Source: Pigoraptor chileana (Eukaryota; Opisthokonta; Filasterea). From it: a stretch of 20,994 nucleotides of DNA. The position numbers and the translations under genes are program-made. The stretch's first letter is position 1, and every line of letters begins with the position of its first letter. The notes below the pieces were generated by a model. The model ran no database searches. It worked only from the letters and a program-made list of their open reading frames with translations, and was not told the DNA's origin. Positions 11,377-20,939 of this stretch are shown piece by piece. Location of the stretch: the NCBI GenBank assembly GCA_943704495.1, contig CALSCR010001725.1:1-20994 (forward strand). The letters are read 5' to 3'.

Positions 11377-14300
11377 GACATTACAGACGAAAAGCACACT
11401 TCACAACATATCCACTCACAGTCGACGTGTTAATTTTCGCGATGACAACCACAGCCCTGTCCACGGACTCGCCCGGCCGGGTCACAAGGAGTGGTATCCC
11501 TGCGGATCCGGACAGTGCAGAGGCCCGATCCCGCGTTTCCGTGGCAGCATCTCCGCCCTTCGTGAGCATAGGCGGGGCGCGGGCGATAAGCGTACCGACA
11601 ATGTCGAATCCCGAGTTGCACAGGGGCTCTCCGCTCGAGTGCCGCGGCCACACCAGCCCTTGCTTCTCCCACTGCAGCGTCGGTCGCACGCTCGTGATGT
11701 ATTCGTCAGAGTCGAACGTGCTGTGCTTGGCGCGCTCACGTGCCCGCTTCGATGCCTGCAGCAGGTTGGGCGCAATGTCTGCATCGTCTGGCCTGATGCC
11801 CCACCGCTGTCGTGGATCATTGGGTCGCGGAGCCTCGATTGAAAGCGCCATATCGCCGGAAAATTGCGCGCCAAAATCGCCCGGCGGCGGCTCTGCAATT
11901 GTGAGCACAACCGTATCGTCTTGCCGCACAAGGCGGATGGTGCCGTCGCCAGTGAACTCCCACTGCCATGCCATGTCCGGATTCGACAGGCGCAGGAGCT
12001 CGTTGCGGTGAATGGCGACTGGAACATATGTTTTTGGTGCCTGCATTGTAAATGAGTGCATTGTGAATGTGTGAATATAATGAATTGCATTGTGAATGGA
12101 TGAATTGTGTGAATGGAATGTGCATTGGGCGCTGTCGGTGTGTCACTCGTCTGTTCCGTGAATTAAATGAGTCGGATCGCAACCCACAACAGTGAAAAGC
12201 CTGTTAAACAGAATACACAAGAGTGCAGCCAAATCACGCCTATTTTCTTCACAAAGCACGTTAAGCACCAAGCACACATGCGACAGCATTCTCACACCGT
12301 TGTAAGGGGAAATAAACGCAGCTCACCTTTCGAAATCCGCACATAAAGACGTTCGGGTCCGGTATGCTTGCAATGGCGCCGTCTTGCCTGAACAGCCACC
12401 GCTGGCTCTCCGCCCCGCGCTCCCCTATCTTCTTCTGTGCAGCGGTGATTGGGCACACGGACGGCGGACCGCCGCTTTCGGTCGATGGCCGCGCGGTCTG
12501 GCCCTTGCGGGGTGGCGGCGGCGGCTTCGAGGGGAACGGTACCTCGATTGTTGTGTAACTCGATATCCCCACGACGTGAACTGCGCTCGTGCGGCGGGTT
12601 ATGGGGGCGGCGGCAAGGATGAGACAGGCGGTCGACCGACAGTGTATTAACAAGCAATGTATTCGATATAAGTGCACGCCTCAGCGTCTCTCTCTCTCTC
12701 TGTCTTCCTCTCCTCTGTCTCTCTGTGGGGTCCATGGGCACAGCGCCGAAGACTGACTTGAATCACTAATCTCTCTATCTCCCTCATATACACGAGCACA
12801 AAACCACGTCCGCACCTTGCACAGCCTTGAGCGCCTCTCCACATGAGACGATAATCTCCATGTCGTTGCGGAGCTCTATCCATGGGTCTTTGATCTCCGT
12901 ATTGCTGGATGCATCAAACACGCGCTTGGCACGGCCACCGAGACGAAGTGCACCATCGCACACGTCCACAACCTTCACAGATACAATACGAAAAAAACAG
13001 TCGGTATGGACCAGAGCGATTGCAAAGCAGATATGAATACAGCGAAGTTGCACATCAACACAACACTGTGGCATCCGCCTAACAAAGATAGGATTAGGTT
13101 TAAAACAATTGAACTGATATGATGCCGTCGTCCTGCACACCAGACAACGCCGCATGCCCACAGTCACCTGACCGCACCTTTGCAACAAGATCCTTGATTG
13201 CGCCCGGCATCAGCTCGATCATTACCGGCGTTCCACGGGGCTTCGGTTTTGGCTGCCTTGTCGCGGTCAATTTGCTCCCGTCAACTACTCCAGCATCGTC
13301 GCCACCACGCCCCCGCGCCGCCCCCGCCGTCTGCGGCCGTGTCTGTTTCGTGGCTCCTTTTGTGTCCTGCTTCACTCCCTTGCTATCTGCTGTGCGCGCC
13401 GCGGCAGCACTCTTCGGCCGCAGTTCTGACATGGCCGCAGGGGGGGCATCGCCATCCTTGCGCACAAACACGCGAAACGCACGCTTCTCACTGAGTACAC
13501 GACTGGACCGAGCAATGGCGGGGATCATCTCGGCGGCCTCCAGTGCCTTTTCCTTAGGTATGCGGCGACCAAGCTTATTCAGGGCCTTCACAGTGGCTGC
13601 GATTTCTGCGAGGGAGAGTGCGATTGCGGCTGCTTCTTCCTCATTCGCCGCCGCCGCAGCACCGACCTTCAATGCAGACTCACGCTCACGTAGCCCGCCA
13701 ACAACATACCTCACAAAGGCTGCAGGTTGTACGGACAAGGATGAGAGTGTAAGATAAATGCTTCTCATGCACACTAGTAACGCATACAACGAGACATAAC
13801 CCACGAACAGACGTTTGCCAAGCAGTCTCATGAACATTCACAAAATATCTAGAAGATGTTGCTTGTTATGCGACTCACCTCTGGGACCGGCGGGATCGAA
13901 GGGCTCTCCGCACGAGACCCACAGGGGACGCCCGCCGACAACAGACGCCCACACATCTTCCTCTGCGGGGCACGTGTCACTCGGGTCCTCCACTTCAATG
14001 CCGTCAAAGGCAAAAAACCACTGCGCCGGCTTGGAAAGACCGAGCTTTTCCGTGCATTCCGTCAAAAACTGCAACATTGTGCATGTTTGTGAGCATGTTT
14101 GTGGGAAGGCGTCGATAATGGATTAGGGGTGTTCTCAGTGAAACTATTGAGCTGCTGGTGGGCTATCAGTGGCCCCAGCCCCCAGCCCAGCCTCCTTGTC
14201 CATCGCGGTATACGCGCGTCGATACAAATAGTACTGCGTCTGATCCTGGCGGCCCAATCTACAGACCCATGTTTGTATGACATCTACAGACGCCCAACCA

Positions 14301-16057
14301 CACTCACAAATACACCCACCCCCCACCCCCACCCACATATGACCGCACTGCATCCGCACACAACAGACCTGTTCTACGCCAAATCGAGCGACAGTCAAAT
14401 GACTCTCATCGTATTTTCCGTTTCGGAGAATCAGCAATCGGGCGCGCTTCTTGCTCGACAGGCGACGCACAGATGACGTCAGTGATTTTGCCAGGGGCTT
14501 ACGGTGCCGGCGGGTGTGCGGCCGCGGTCCGTCGTTGGTGTCCAGCCCACTCACTACAATGGGCAATGCCAAACATGCAGCGCCGACGTTACTTTTATGC
14601 ACGCACGCACACCACAAACACACATGTGTGTGGTTTAAAGGCAGATAATATTCTTCTCACCCCACTCTGCCGCAACAGCGCACGCTCATCGTCACCCACC
14701 CGAGTCAACAACGAGCGACGATGGTCCGTTGTAGTCTTCTCCGAGGGAGACAACCACATCCGTGTGGGTCTTCAGCTTGCACACATTGCCAACCTCACGG
14801 CCGTCGAGAACGAAGACGCGCCTTATGTCGGCGTTAAGCTCGAGCCGCCGCCGCGCCTCCTGGAGAAACTGCAGCCACATGATTGTGAAACCACATGCAA
14901 GGTCAGGTGATGCGGCGAACACAGTGGACTCAGACACTGCTGTGAGTGAAATTGATGACACCATCATGGACATTCCACTGCTTATGCACTTTGTGTGCAT
15001 ATATATAACATCTGCTCTAAAGTCGAATCCCCCAACCCAATTCCTGGTGTGCTACAACCAAGAATCTTAATCACCCAGCAGTCGACAAGTGCAGATTGTG
15101 TCACAGATTGTCCACAGCCATACACACCTCCTCGTGCGTGCGTGCGGTCACCGCGACACCACCGTGGTCCGCGGCGCCGTTCCGGTACACGTTCAGTCGC
15201 ACGGCGCGGACGGACCGCCTGTGCGTCGGCGAGGGCGACCGGCGGGCCTGCAGCGACGCACGCAGCGCACCCGACACCGTCTCAGAGTCCGACAGGTGCC
15301 CTGTTGCATCACGCACTGCCCGCATCACATCGGATAACTTGCGTGCCGTCCACTTGCGGTCCTCCTCTTCATCAGCGGACTCTTGAAACCGCGGCTTTTG
15401 GTGTGTCTTTCGAATTGTGGGGGAGGCGCGTGCAACTGCCCTCGCAGCCTTCCTCGAGGATGCGCGATCATCGCCACTGTCCGATGTATCCGACGAATAA
15501 GAATCATTAGCAGAATTCGACTCACTACCACGTGCGCCGTGTGCTCTTGTGCGGCCGCGATGCGGTGTCTGTGAGGCGGGGCGGGAGTCGACGTGCACAA
15601 CACCGTGTGGGGACGACTCCTTCTTGTTGAGCGATTGGGGGCTGCTGCCGTGTGCACGCGTGGGCGATGCAGACTGGGGCCTCTGACCGTTACCACCCTT
15701 CTTCGCACGCAAATCATCGTCATCTCCAGAGTGATCCAAGTCCCCTCTCTTTCCTCCCTTCGCAGTCTTCACATCTTTCTTTCCATCGTTCTTTTCCTTG
15801 GTACCCTTTCCGTTACCGACAGAAAATATATCATCATCAAACAGCCCCCCAAACAATGCATCCATTCCGGCATCACGGTGCTTCGACCCGGATGATGTGC
15901 GCCCTGAGGCTCCCTTTGCATCTGGAGACGGCGCGCGGCGCCTGGGCGGGACTGCGGCGGCATCACGTGATGCCTTCCACTCGACCTGCTCTTGCTTCTT
16001 GCGCGCATGATCGAGCAGATACCGCGGTACACGCGGCGACCGCGGTGTCGACGCCAT
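7793..16057 (-). CDS. DCDC1: DCDC1-like multi-doublecortin protein with beta-trefoil and UBR-box regions, 15 exons, 1781 aa
   Basis: Exons in order: 16057-15128, 14868-14700, 14553-14369, 14068-13879, 13719-13178, 12972-12816, 12580-12327, 12040-11420, 11289-11149, 11001-10296, 10078-9366, 9178-9010, 8783-8466, 8301-8216, 7957-7793; sum 5346 nt, in frame throughout. Domains seen: disordered N-terminus (1-280); DCX1 (about 285-357, VRLNVYRNG to VVSLGEDY); DCX2 (404-484); DCX3 (573-718, with a 65-residue Lys/Thr/Ala insert); beta-trefoil 1 (about 780-905, QRWLFRQDG and WQWEFTGDG repeats); DCX4 (989-1110, with an acidic insert); beta-trefoil 2 (about 1200-1296, QRWTMENDRLF, CWSWDNGRLV, QLWSLD); UBR-type zinc finger (1309-1448); DCX5 (1508-1592); charged coiled-coil-like stretch (1593-1698); DCX6 (1699-1781). 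DCX domains bind tubulin; human DCDC1 also combines DCX with ricin-like trefoil regions, has a similar length as I recall it, and is linked to dynein and cytokinesis. A flagellar or mitotic microtubule role is inferred. The gene is divergent to CENP-T. Confidence 0.85.
9630..10049 (-). other. UBR-box zinc finger region with a 79-residue charged insert
   Basis: Part of exon 11 of the DCDC1-like gene. In protein order I see C1309, then C1327-x2-C1330, a 79-residue basic/acidic low-complexity insert, then C1410-x2-C1413-x3-C1417-H1418-x2-H1421 and FSCDC (C1434, C1436) and C1446. Apart from the insert this is the spacing of the UBR box of N-recognins, closest to the UBR4 version (C-x2-C...C-x2-C-x3-CH-x2-H...FCDC). 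UBR boxes bind N-degrons in the arginine branch or act as structural zinc modules. The assignment is by motif only. Confidence 0.62.
10229..10293. repeat. CA-rich microsatellite in DCDC1-like intron 10
   Basis: Interrupted CACA array beside the exon 10 donor (GTATGT on the minus strand, first base 10295). A second short CA tract lies at 10100-10122 near the acceptor of the same intron. Confidence 0.85.
11346..11375. repeat. (GC)n(CA)n microsatellite in DCDC1-like intron 8
   Basis: GCGC run followed by about eleven CA units within the 130-bp intron 8 (11290-11419). The same CG-next-to-CA arrangement opens the window at position 1. Confidence 0.88.
12687..12724. repeat. TC-rich microsatellite in DCDC1-like intron 6
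   Basis: TCTC array with TGTC and TTCC interruptions in the 235-bp intron 6 (12581-12815). Confidence 0.85.
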
Positions 16058-16752
16058 CAGGCGTACTTTACGAGAGATCCCCGACGTTGAAGTTTGGTCT
16101 CAAACAGAGACTTGGTCTACTGGGAGGGAGTTCACCATGGCGGGAGATGCGTCGCCGCCGACGCTGTTACGCATATTGAGTGGGGATCGTGGGTACTGGC
16201 GAGCTCGTGTCGTTCAAATATAGCCTATTTGCAGCAGCAACAGTGCCTTCTCATCTGTGCATAATATAGTTGCGCTGCACAATAACACAGTATGTAAGTT
16301 AATATTGTGCCAGATGCAATTTAGAACATCATACAGTGTTATGAGTTGATCTTCGGAGTCAGGTCTGAACTGTGACATTGTATGGCGCACGGACACTGCG
16401 CTTTTTGGACAACTGGCATATATTTCAGATGAGATAGTCGCATAGCAAAGCCCTTCTTTGTTATGCAAATATCCGCATTAAGTCAATTATTATTGGTAGG
16501 CGCCGCCCGTTGCTATGAGATCTAAATAGTAGATCACGTGATTTAAAGTGACGCCGCAATTCAGAGTGACGCAAGGACTGTCTGCGTTCTCACTCTGAAG
16601 GACGGCTTTCATTTTCACATTGCGGCGGTTGAACAATCATTGTCATATCTAGGATACTCACCGTCGATGCACAAAGGAGTAGGGATCACATTGAATTCTT
16701 ACCTGTTCCAGCAAACAGAGCAAAGGATTCTCAAATCTCTGGTTAACTTGGA
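16058..16752. other. Head-to-head intergenic region between the DCDC1-like gene and CENP-T
   Basis: The two ATGs are 695 bp apart and point away from each other, so this stretch should carry both promoters. It contains an ATTGG (inverted CCAAT) at about 16492, a GTTGCTATG element at 16509, the E-box/GTGACG block at 16534-16555 and another AGTGACGC at 16566. No coding frame is supported. Confidence 0.7.
16534..16555 (+). promoter_or_regulatory. E-box plus GTGACG promoter motif, copy 2
   Basis: The block begins TCACGTGATTTAAAGTGACG and continues CC. It aligns without gaps to 1654-1675 at 19 of 22 positions; both fit TCACGTGAYTTAAMGTGACG. It lies 219 bp before the CENP-T start codon, a usual promoter distance, and could also serve the divergent DCDC1-like gene 477 bp away. 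The factor is unknown; bHLH for CACGTG and bZIP for TGACG are the generic expectations. Confidence 0.5.
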
Positions 16753-18887
16753 ATGGAAAAAGATACGCCAAGGACCCTTGTGCGACGCGTATTGCGCGAA
16801 CCGCCGTCGGCAGTGCGACGGTCGCCCCGGCGGCAGAGTGAAAATGCGGCCGCAGACCCTTTGAAGGCGAGCGGGGCAGGAAGTGCTCTTGTTGCGAAGA
16901 CGCCAAGTGCAACCTCAAGACCCGCCGCCACACAGCCCAGCACGCGCGTCCGGGCTGGGCGAACGGCAAAGAGTGTTGATTCACCGGCATCTGACCGGGT
17001 CGCGAAGGAGACCCCTAGAACTCTGGTTCGTATTCGCTTTGAAAGATCAGAATGAGTCGAGCAGATGAAAGCTCGATTGCATGCTAAGACCGTGTTCATT
17101 CTCGTATGTATACTCAGATTCGTGGGGTGTTATCCGAAGCGAATGCCGCCTCTGTGAACTCCCGACGCACACGAGCGGCTGCCTTGGAGCGATCGTTGGA
17201 TGAACCACGTGGGTCTCGTGTGAACCTTTTCCTGTTTGTGTCAGTGACCGCGCGTGCTTCAGTCGCTGCATGAATTTAGAAGTTGTCACTGCCTGAATCA
17301 ATTACTTTGTGCATTCTGCGCCGTGTGCAACCGAAGGGGCTGTCAGTGTACGTCTTCGTCAAGGCACACTACTGATGTATTTTGCCTACCTCATGCAGCT
17401 GCCACCGATTCTCCCTTGTCAAAACGCAGACGCATCTCCATTGAAAAATCGACTGGATTTGAATCTGGGTGAGCATCTGTTGAGAATGCGCGTGTCTGTG
17501 TTTATTTGGTTCTATTTATTGCCCAACTTACCAATGCGATCTCTTTGCCACAGTGATCAAGATTCTTTGGCAAGAGAGGATCAACGTGACGAGGATGAAG
17601 AGAGGTAGGTGCTTGTAATGATGGCAGTGCATTCATTCGCTTTACTTGCGATGATTACGACCATTACAATGGCATCACTGACACAACTGCACTCGTCAGT
17701 GTTGTGTCGCTCTTGTCTTTACACGAAGAGCCCATGCCGCCGGCGTCGGATGACGAGCTGAGTGAGGACGAGGAGGAAGCTCCCCTGGCTCGTCGAGCGC
17801 AGGACAGCGCTCATACAGACACAGCTAGCGAATCAACCGACAGTGACGACGAGGGCGACGACGGCGAGACATCCTCCGGTCCAAACACAGACACAGACCA
17901 ACGAATGACCAACACTGTGGATGGCGCGGGTGTGGCCAGGCCGGATGCGCCTGCAGGTGGCGAGTACGACGGCGGGGGCGGTGCTGCGGCGCCAGCAAAG
18001 GTGATTGATGGCCTCAAACGCAGTACATACTTGCCAACGACGGCCTCTATCGTTTTCTTTTTGCATTTGTTGATGTTGTTGATGGCTTGCCACACATCTC
18101 CGGCATTTGATCGTGGCGTATTCCTTGCAACTTTGATTCCAATAACACGTGTCCGTATGCGTGTGTTTGCATGTGCGCGTGTTTGCTTGCATGTGTGTGC
18201 GTGCTTGCGTGGGTGTGTGCGTGTGCGTGCTATCCAGGCATCTCGTGGGAAGGCGGCTGGGGGTCTATCAGAAGCCATTGTGCGTCGCGTGTTTGGAAAG
18301 CTACCAAAGGGAGAGGCTGGACGAAGCATCCTCCGTGCCGTGGCCCGCGGGTGCGTCACAATGACTACTCTGTACCGTGTTTGTCGTTGCTGCTGCACAC
18401 CGAGCATGGCATGTTTGTCGTGTGCTGCTCACCGTCGTTGCTTCTACACCGAGTGTGATGTGATGATCATTATTACTGCACACGGAACTCGATACATTAC
18501 ACCTAACTAACCTCGCATTCTTCGGATCGCTGGACATCAATGCATTCGCGCACACTCTTGTGTCCGCTTAGAACGGACAAATTCATCGAGTCTGTAGCTG
18601 TAGATCTGATTGCGTATGCAAACCACGCCCACCGACACACGATCGAGTTCGGAGACGTCGAATGTTTGATGCGAAGGTAACTTCATTGAGCGTCTTTGCC
18701 TTGTTTGTTGCCAAATCGTGCACCGGGCGTTGCCAGCTGACAAAGACCACGGTGCATCTGCAGACAGGGCCTCGTGGACTCGCGGGCGGCCTTGGATACG
18801 CTCATCCGCACCAACCTTCCTCTGGAGTATGTCGAGGAGTTGATTCCAGTGGCGCGTGCGCGTAACGCAGTGCAACCCAAGCGGTGA
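16753..18887 (+). CDS. CENPT: CENP-T, kinetochore histone-fold protein, 8 exons, 375 aa
   Basis: CENP-T links centromeric chromatin, through a histone fold paired with CENP-W, to the Ndc80 and Mis12 complexes through its N-terminal tail. Exons: 16753-17025, 17118-17208, 17399-17468, 17554-17604, 17700-18000, 18238-18350, 18572-18676, 18764-18887; sum 1128 nt, in frame. The N-terminus has TPRTLVRRVL at residues 5-14 and a second copy, TPRTLIRGVL at 87-96, formed across the exon 1/2 junction; human CENP-T has the same pair of TPRTLL motifs. Possible CDK sites are S24P, T50P, S77P and SPLSKR after residue 121. Acidic linkers fill exons 4-5. The histone fold occupies about 270-340 (DLIAYANHAHRHTIEFGDVE, LMRRQGLV), followed by the CENP-T-specific tail with NLPLEYVEELIPVARARNAV. 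The exon 7/8 junction restores RRQGLV exactly. The exon 1 donor (GTTCGT) is the weakest splice site. It is shorter than the human protein (about 560 aa), mostly in the disordered linker. Confidence 0.88.
18148..18232. repeat. GT-rich low-complexity tract in CENP-T intron 5
   Basis: Alternating GTGT, GCGT and GCTT units fill the second half of the 237-bp intron 5 (18001-18237) up to its TATCCAG acceptor. Confidence 0.85.
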
Positions 18888-19721
18888 TCCGAATGGATTT
18901 GGTGTCATTTTGCTGGATGAGTTATTTGGCGACTGTCTCATCTGACTCGATACGACTTGCATTTTGTTGGTGGTCGAATGACATGGTTCTGCCTGCCGAC
19001 CCGGCATCCACTTCGCCCAATCGCACATTTGTACTGGGACTGTATGTGGCTATTTATTCGCAAAATGTCCGCATCTTCCTCTGACAGAGAGAAGGAGATG
19101 GCGGCCGAGTGGGGTGTCCGTAATGCCTCTGATACTGACGGCCGACGCAAGTGTTCGGTGCACGCGCCAGTCACACCCACTGCCGTCACTGATGAGGCGG
19201 CTGTCAGTCGGTTGCAGGGGTACTGAGGACCCCTGGTCGGCTGTGAATGACAGCCACAGCCACAGCCAATACACCAATGGGAATGCTCTGCGCTTATAAA
19301 GTGCCATAACAGGAATCGATCTCCCTTTTTATACCCGAAATGGACTATTTAGTGATCAATGGCTTTTTATGGACGAGGTGTTACTTCCTGATTTGGTCTG
19401 CGCAATCTCGACGCTCTTTGAAGGGAAAGAGAAGGGGAGGGGTTCAGTCAACGAGGCTTCACCCGCGCCATCTTGTCACTTTGTTATATCTTTTAGAAAC
19501 AACAACATCTACAAGCACACTACATGCAATACCTTTATTCTCTTCTGTCGTTCTCTTGGTTTGTTCAGTCGAGAATTGATTGGTTGGGACTTTTTGTGAC
19601 GTTAAGCTTGCATGATGCCCTCGCCACCCTCAACGGCGACTGTTTTACCATTCTTTGCACTTGAGGTGATTGCATTTGAGGCATCGCGGGAAACCTCGCA
19701 CGCGGACTCAGCGCTTTGAGT
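18888..19721. other. Intergenic region upstream of the Delta-like gene
   Basis: No frame here has recognisable content or splice context; the open frames at 18957-19226 and 19369-19599 look fortuitous. It probably holds the CENP-T 3'UTR and the promoter and 5'UTR of the next gene. Confidence 0.6.
19266..19301 (+). promoter_or_regulatory. Two CCAAT boxes and a TATA-like element
   Basis: CCAAT at 19266-19270 and again at 19274-19278, then TTATAAAG at 19294-19301. Three CAGCCA units precede them. The arrangement resembles a core promoter for the plus-strand gene starting at 19722, about 420 bp downstream. Spacing between CCAAT and TATA is shorter than usual, so this is tentative. Confidence 0.35.
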
Positions 19722-20879
19722 ATGGCGCAGTCGGCGGCGAGGCACACACGGCACATACTGACGCTTGCTCTCGTGGTCACGTGGGCCCTTGTGGCGGTGG
19801 TGAGTGTTGTCGGAGTAGTGTCGCAGTATTCGATTTTTTCGATATTGGCGTTGCACGCAATACTCACATTCTCCACAAACTTTGCATCGAATGTAAAAGG
19901 CCGACTTTGAATTTCGGACGGAGCTGCGAAGCGTGGTGCACAACGGCAATGGCAGGTGCGACAGAAGCAGTGGCTGTGATTTCTGCGAAGAATTTTGCGT
20001 AACTGCGCCGGGCAATGCCAAGTTCCCCTCCTTTCTCTCCATCTTCCCGAGGCTGTGCTCTTGGATTGGCGAGATCGGCGTCAGCGACAGAAACTACTTC
20101 TCCTGGGAAAGTCTTGGTGGCGAACGCCGCTTCAAGTCGTTCACCTTGACAAACACAGTTGGTGTGGTGGGTACTGAGGGTCGTTGTTACAGGAACATGT
20201 AGTGTGATGGTATTATCGCAAACACAGTCGGTGCTGTTGGTATGTTGGGTCATTTGGCTGAGAAGGTCGATGTGGTCGATGTGGCGGGTGCTGTGAAATG
20301 CCAATAGCCTCTCCACAACATAAGCTTGCTAGTATCAGCGCCAGCATTTCCATCCATGAAGCCTTTGCTTGCTACTTTCTATGCGTATGAATTTTTATCG
20401 ACTAATTTGCTGTTCGAATGGAACTGTCTGGGTGTCTGTTTCCCCTCAAAATGCAGACGTCAGTCGATCACAGCATCCGTCTCATCGACTCTGATGGCGA
20501 CGACATCAACGACAACTTCAACGGCAATGGCGACTATGAACAAGTGGGCACTGGCGCCTTCACACGCAACCCTCTTTGGGCGGGCCAAAACGGGAATTGG
20601 GGAACAGAAACACAGATTTCGAGGCTAATGTGCGACGGCTCGTGTGGTTGCGCCACGGTTGTGTTCTATGTGAACGTGCGCTGTCTGGGTGACAACTGGG
20701 GGCTTGACTGCCACTATTGCAATCGCGACACTGAATTAGGGTGCAACGGGCACGGAAACTGCCGGACAGACACATATGGATATAATGCAGCCGAAATGTG
20801 CAGTTGCGACAGTTATGGATGGAATGTCAATCGGCGCTGTCAGTTCTGCAACCTAGACAACTGGCGGTCGGATTGTTTC
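19722..20879 (+). CDS. Secreted Delta/Serrate-like protein (MNNL + DSL/EGF-like), 3' partial
   Basis: Exons 19722-19799, 19900-20166, 20457-20879 join in phase 0 and give 256 residues; the last exon meets a GTGGGT donor at 20880, so the gene continues past the window. Residues 1-26 form a signal peptide (RHTRH, a hydrophobic core, then AVA before Asp). Residues 27-115 start with DFEFRTELRS and a Cys-rich GRCDRSSGCDFCEEFC, and continue to FKSFTLTN, which resembles the MNNL (Notch ligand N-terminal) domain. After an Asp/Asn-rich stretch, about 184-256 reads VVFYVNVRCLGDNWGLDC, like the start of a DSL domain, then EGF-type cysteines in CNGHGNC and CSCDSYGWN. In animals MNNL plus DSL defines Notch ligands; membrane or adhesion proteins with EGF repeats are the alternative. 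Exon 2 has no ATG of its own, and its donor choice (20167) is the least certain point. Confidence 0.58.
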
Positions 20880-20936
20880 GTGGGTGAGTGGAGGCCACAT
20901 CAGGGCTAGGGCACGCGACGGCATGACGCGTTTGTG

Positions 20937-20939
<3 letters not shown>

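Noticed and set aside
18957-19226. 89-codon plus-strand frame after CENP-T
   Set aside because: No similarity or splice context; begins within the likely CENP-T 3'UTR.
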